From assembly GCA_046349975.1 (NCBI GenBank), contig JAXMBH010000026.1:10186-74185 (forward strand): a stretch of DNA of 64,000 nucleotides, in the 5' to 3' direction. Both the position numbers and the translations under genes were made by a program. This DNA comes from JABDGM01 sp046349975. Lineage in GTDB: Bacteria > Planctomycetota > Planctomycetia > Pirellulales > Lacipirellulaceae. This document shows, in pieces, positions 63,918 through 64,000 of this stretch. The stretch's first letter is position 1, and each line of letters opens with the position of its first letter. The notes beneath the pieces are model-generated. The model was given only the letters and a program-made list of their open reading frames with translations, made no database searches and was not told where the DNA came from.

Positions 63918-64000
63918 CTTGCGATCGCTCTCGACCGAGACACGGGCGAGATCGTGTGGTCGAACAGCGAGATGAAAAGCGACTACGTGACGCTGTTCCT
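63918..64000 (+). CDS. 5' fragment of a probable PQQ-type beta-propeller protein, start unresolved
   Basis: The last 83 bases read, in one frame, as AIALDRDTGEIVWSNSEMKS followed by DYVTLF, the pattern of PQQ/BamB-like propeller blades (LDxxTGxxxW). The frame is closed upstream by a TGA at 63915. An ATG at 63914 would lead into it if one T were removed, and an AGGAG at 63879 before a GTG at 63890 suggests a different start. The gene may be frameshifted near its start and continues past the window. Confidence 0.4.

Noticed and set aside
1..64000. Phage, integrase, transposase, toxin-antitoxin or CRISPR genes
   Set aside because: None recognised in any frame; genes look like core chromosome, with only short palindromic repeats.

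Overview
The window is a high-GC bacterial chromosome segment that looks like a planctomycete, most likely Pirellulales. The main pointers are the tandem DUF1549/DUF1553 cytochrome and DUF1501 pair, membrane proteins with an 'RFSLR(A)LL' N-terminal block, a very cysteine-rich secreted protein next to a cysteine-rich lipoprotein, futalosine-type menaquinone synthesis, and many dispersed palindromic intergenic repeats. No rRNA, tRNA, CRISPR array, transposase or phage gene was recognised, so this reads as ordinary chromosome.

Layout. 0-3.6 kb: the 3' part of a large anchored protein of unknown function, and an HTH regulator. 4.5-7.4 kb: a four-PAS/GGDEF/EAL cyclic-di-GMP protein. 7.4-10.1 kb (minus strand): an SGNH hydrolase, a cyclophilin, and a GntR-slipin operon with a clear operator. 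10.2-15.7 kb: YihY/BrkB, an LptF/G permease, ComF, DUF502, HemC and a small zincin. 16.0-33.1 kb: a plus-strand flagellar locus, flgF-flgG-flgA-flgH-flgI-flgJ-flgN-flgK-flgL-fliW-csrA-fliC-fliD-fliS. It encodes distal rod, P and L rings, hook-filament junction, filament, cap, chaperones and the FliW/CsrA flagellin control switch. 33.3-37.9 kb: an MqnD-like protein, a GCS2 carboxylate-amine ligase, a CFA-synthase-like methyltransferase and a glutathione-synthetase-like ATP-grasp enzyme. 38.1-50.8 kb: secreted or membrane proteins (two putative metallopeptidases, a 1001-residue repeat protein, the Cys-rich pair), an M42 aminopeptidase, TatD and two uncharacterised proteins. 50.9-59.3 kb (minus strand): complex I membrane-arm genes nuoH-J-K-L-M-N. 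59.6-63.5 kb: the DUF1549/1553 and DUF1501 pair, followed by the start of a probable PQQ-type beta-propeller gene.

Two things stand out. Three conserved genes (an lptG-like gene, hemC, flgA) are each broken by a one- or two-base shift within 6.5 kb, and the last gene fragment also looks out of frame. This looks more like sequence error than decay, so the three are annotated as whole genes. The gene-poor gaps also carry several families of short palindromic repeats, and one such element appears to sit in frame inside the DUF1553 gene. The flagellar filament-class proteins are enlarged by copies of a shared module of about 80 residues. The complex I antiporter-like subunits carry long hydrophilic insertions.
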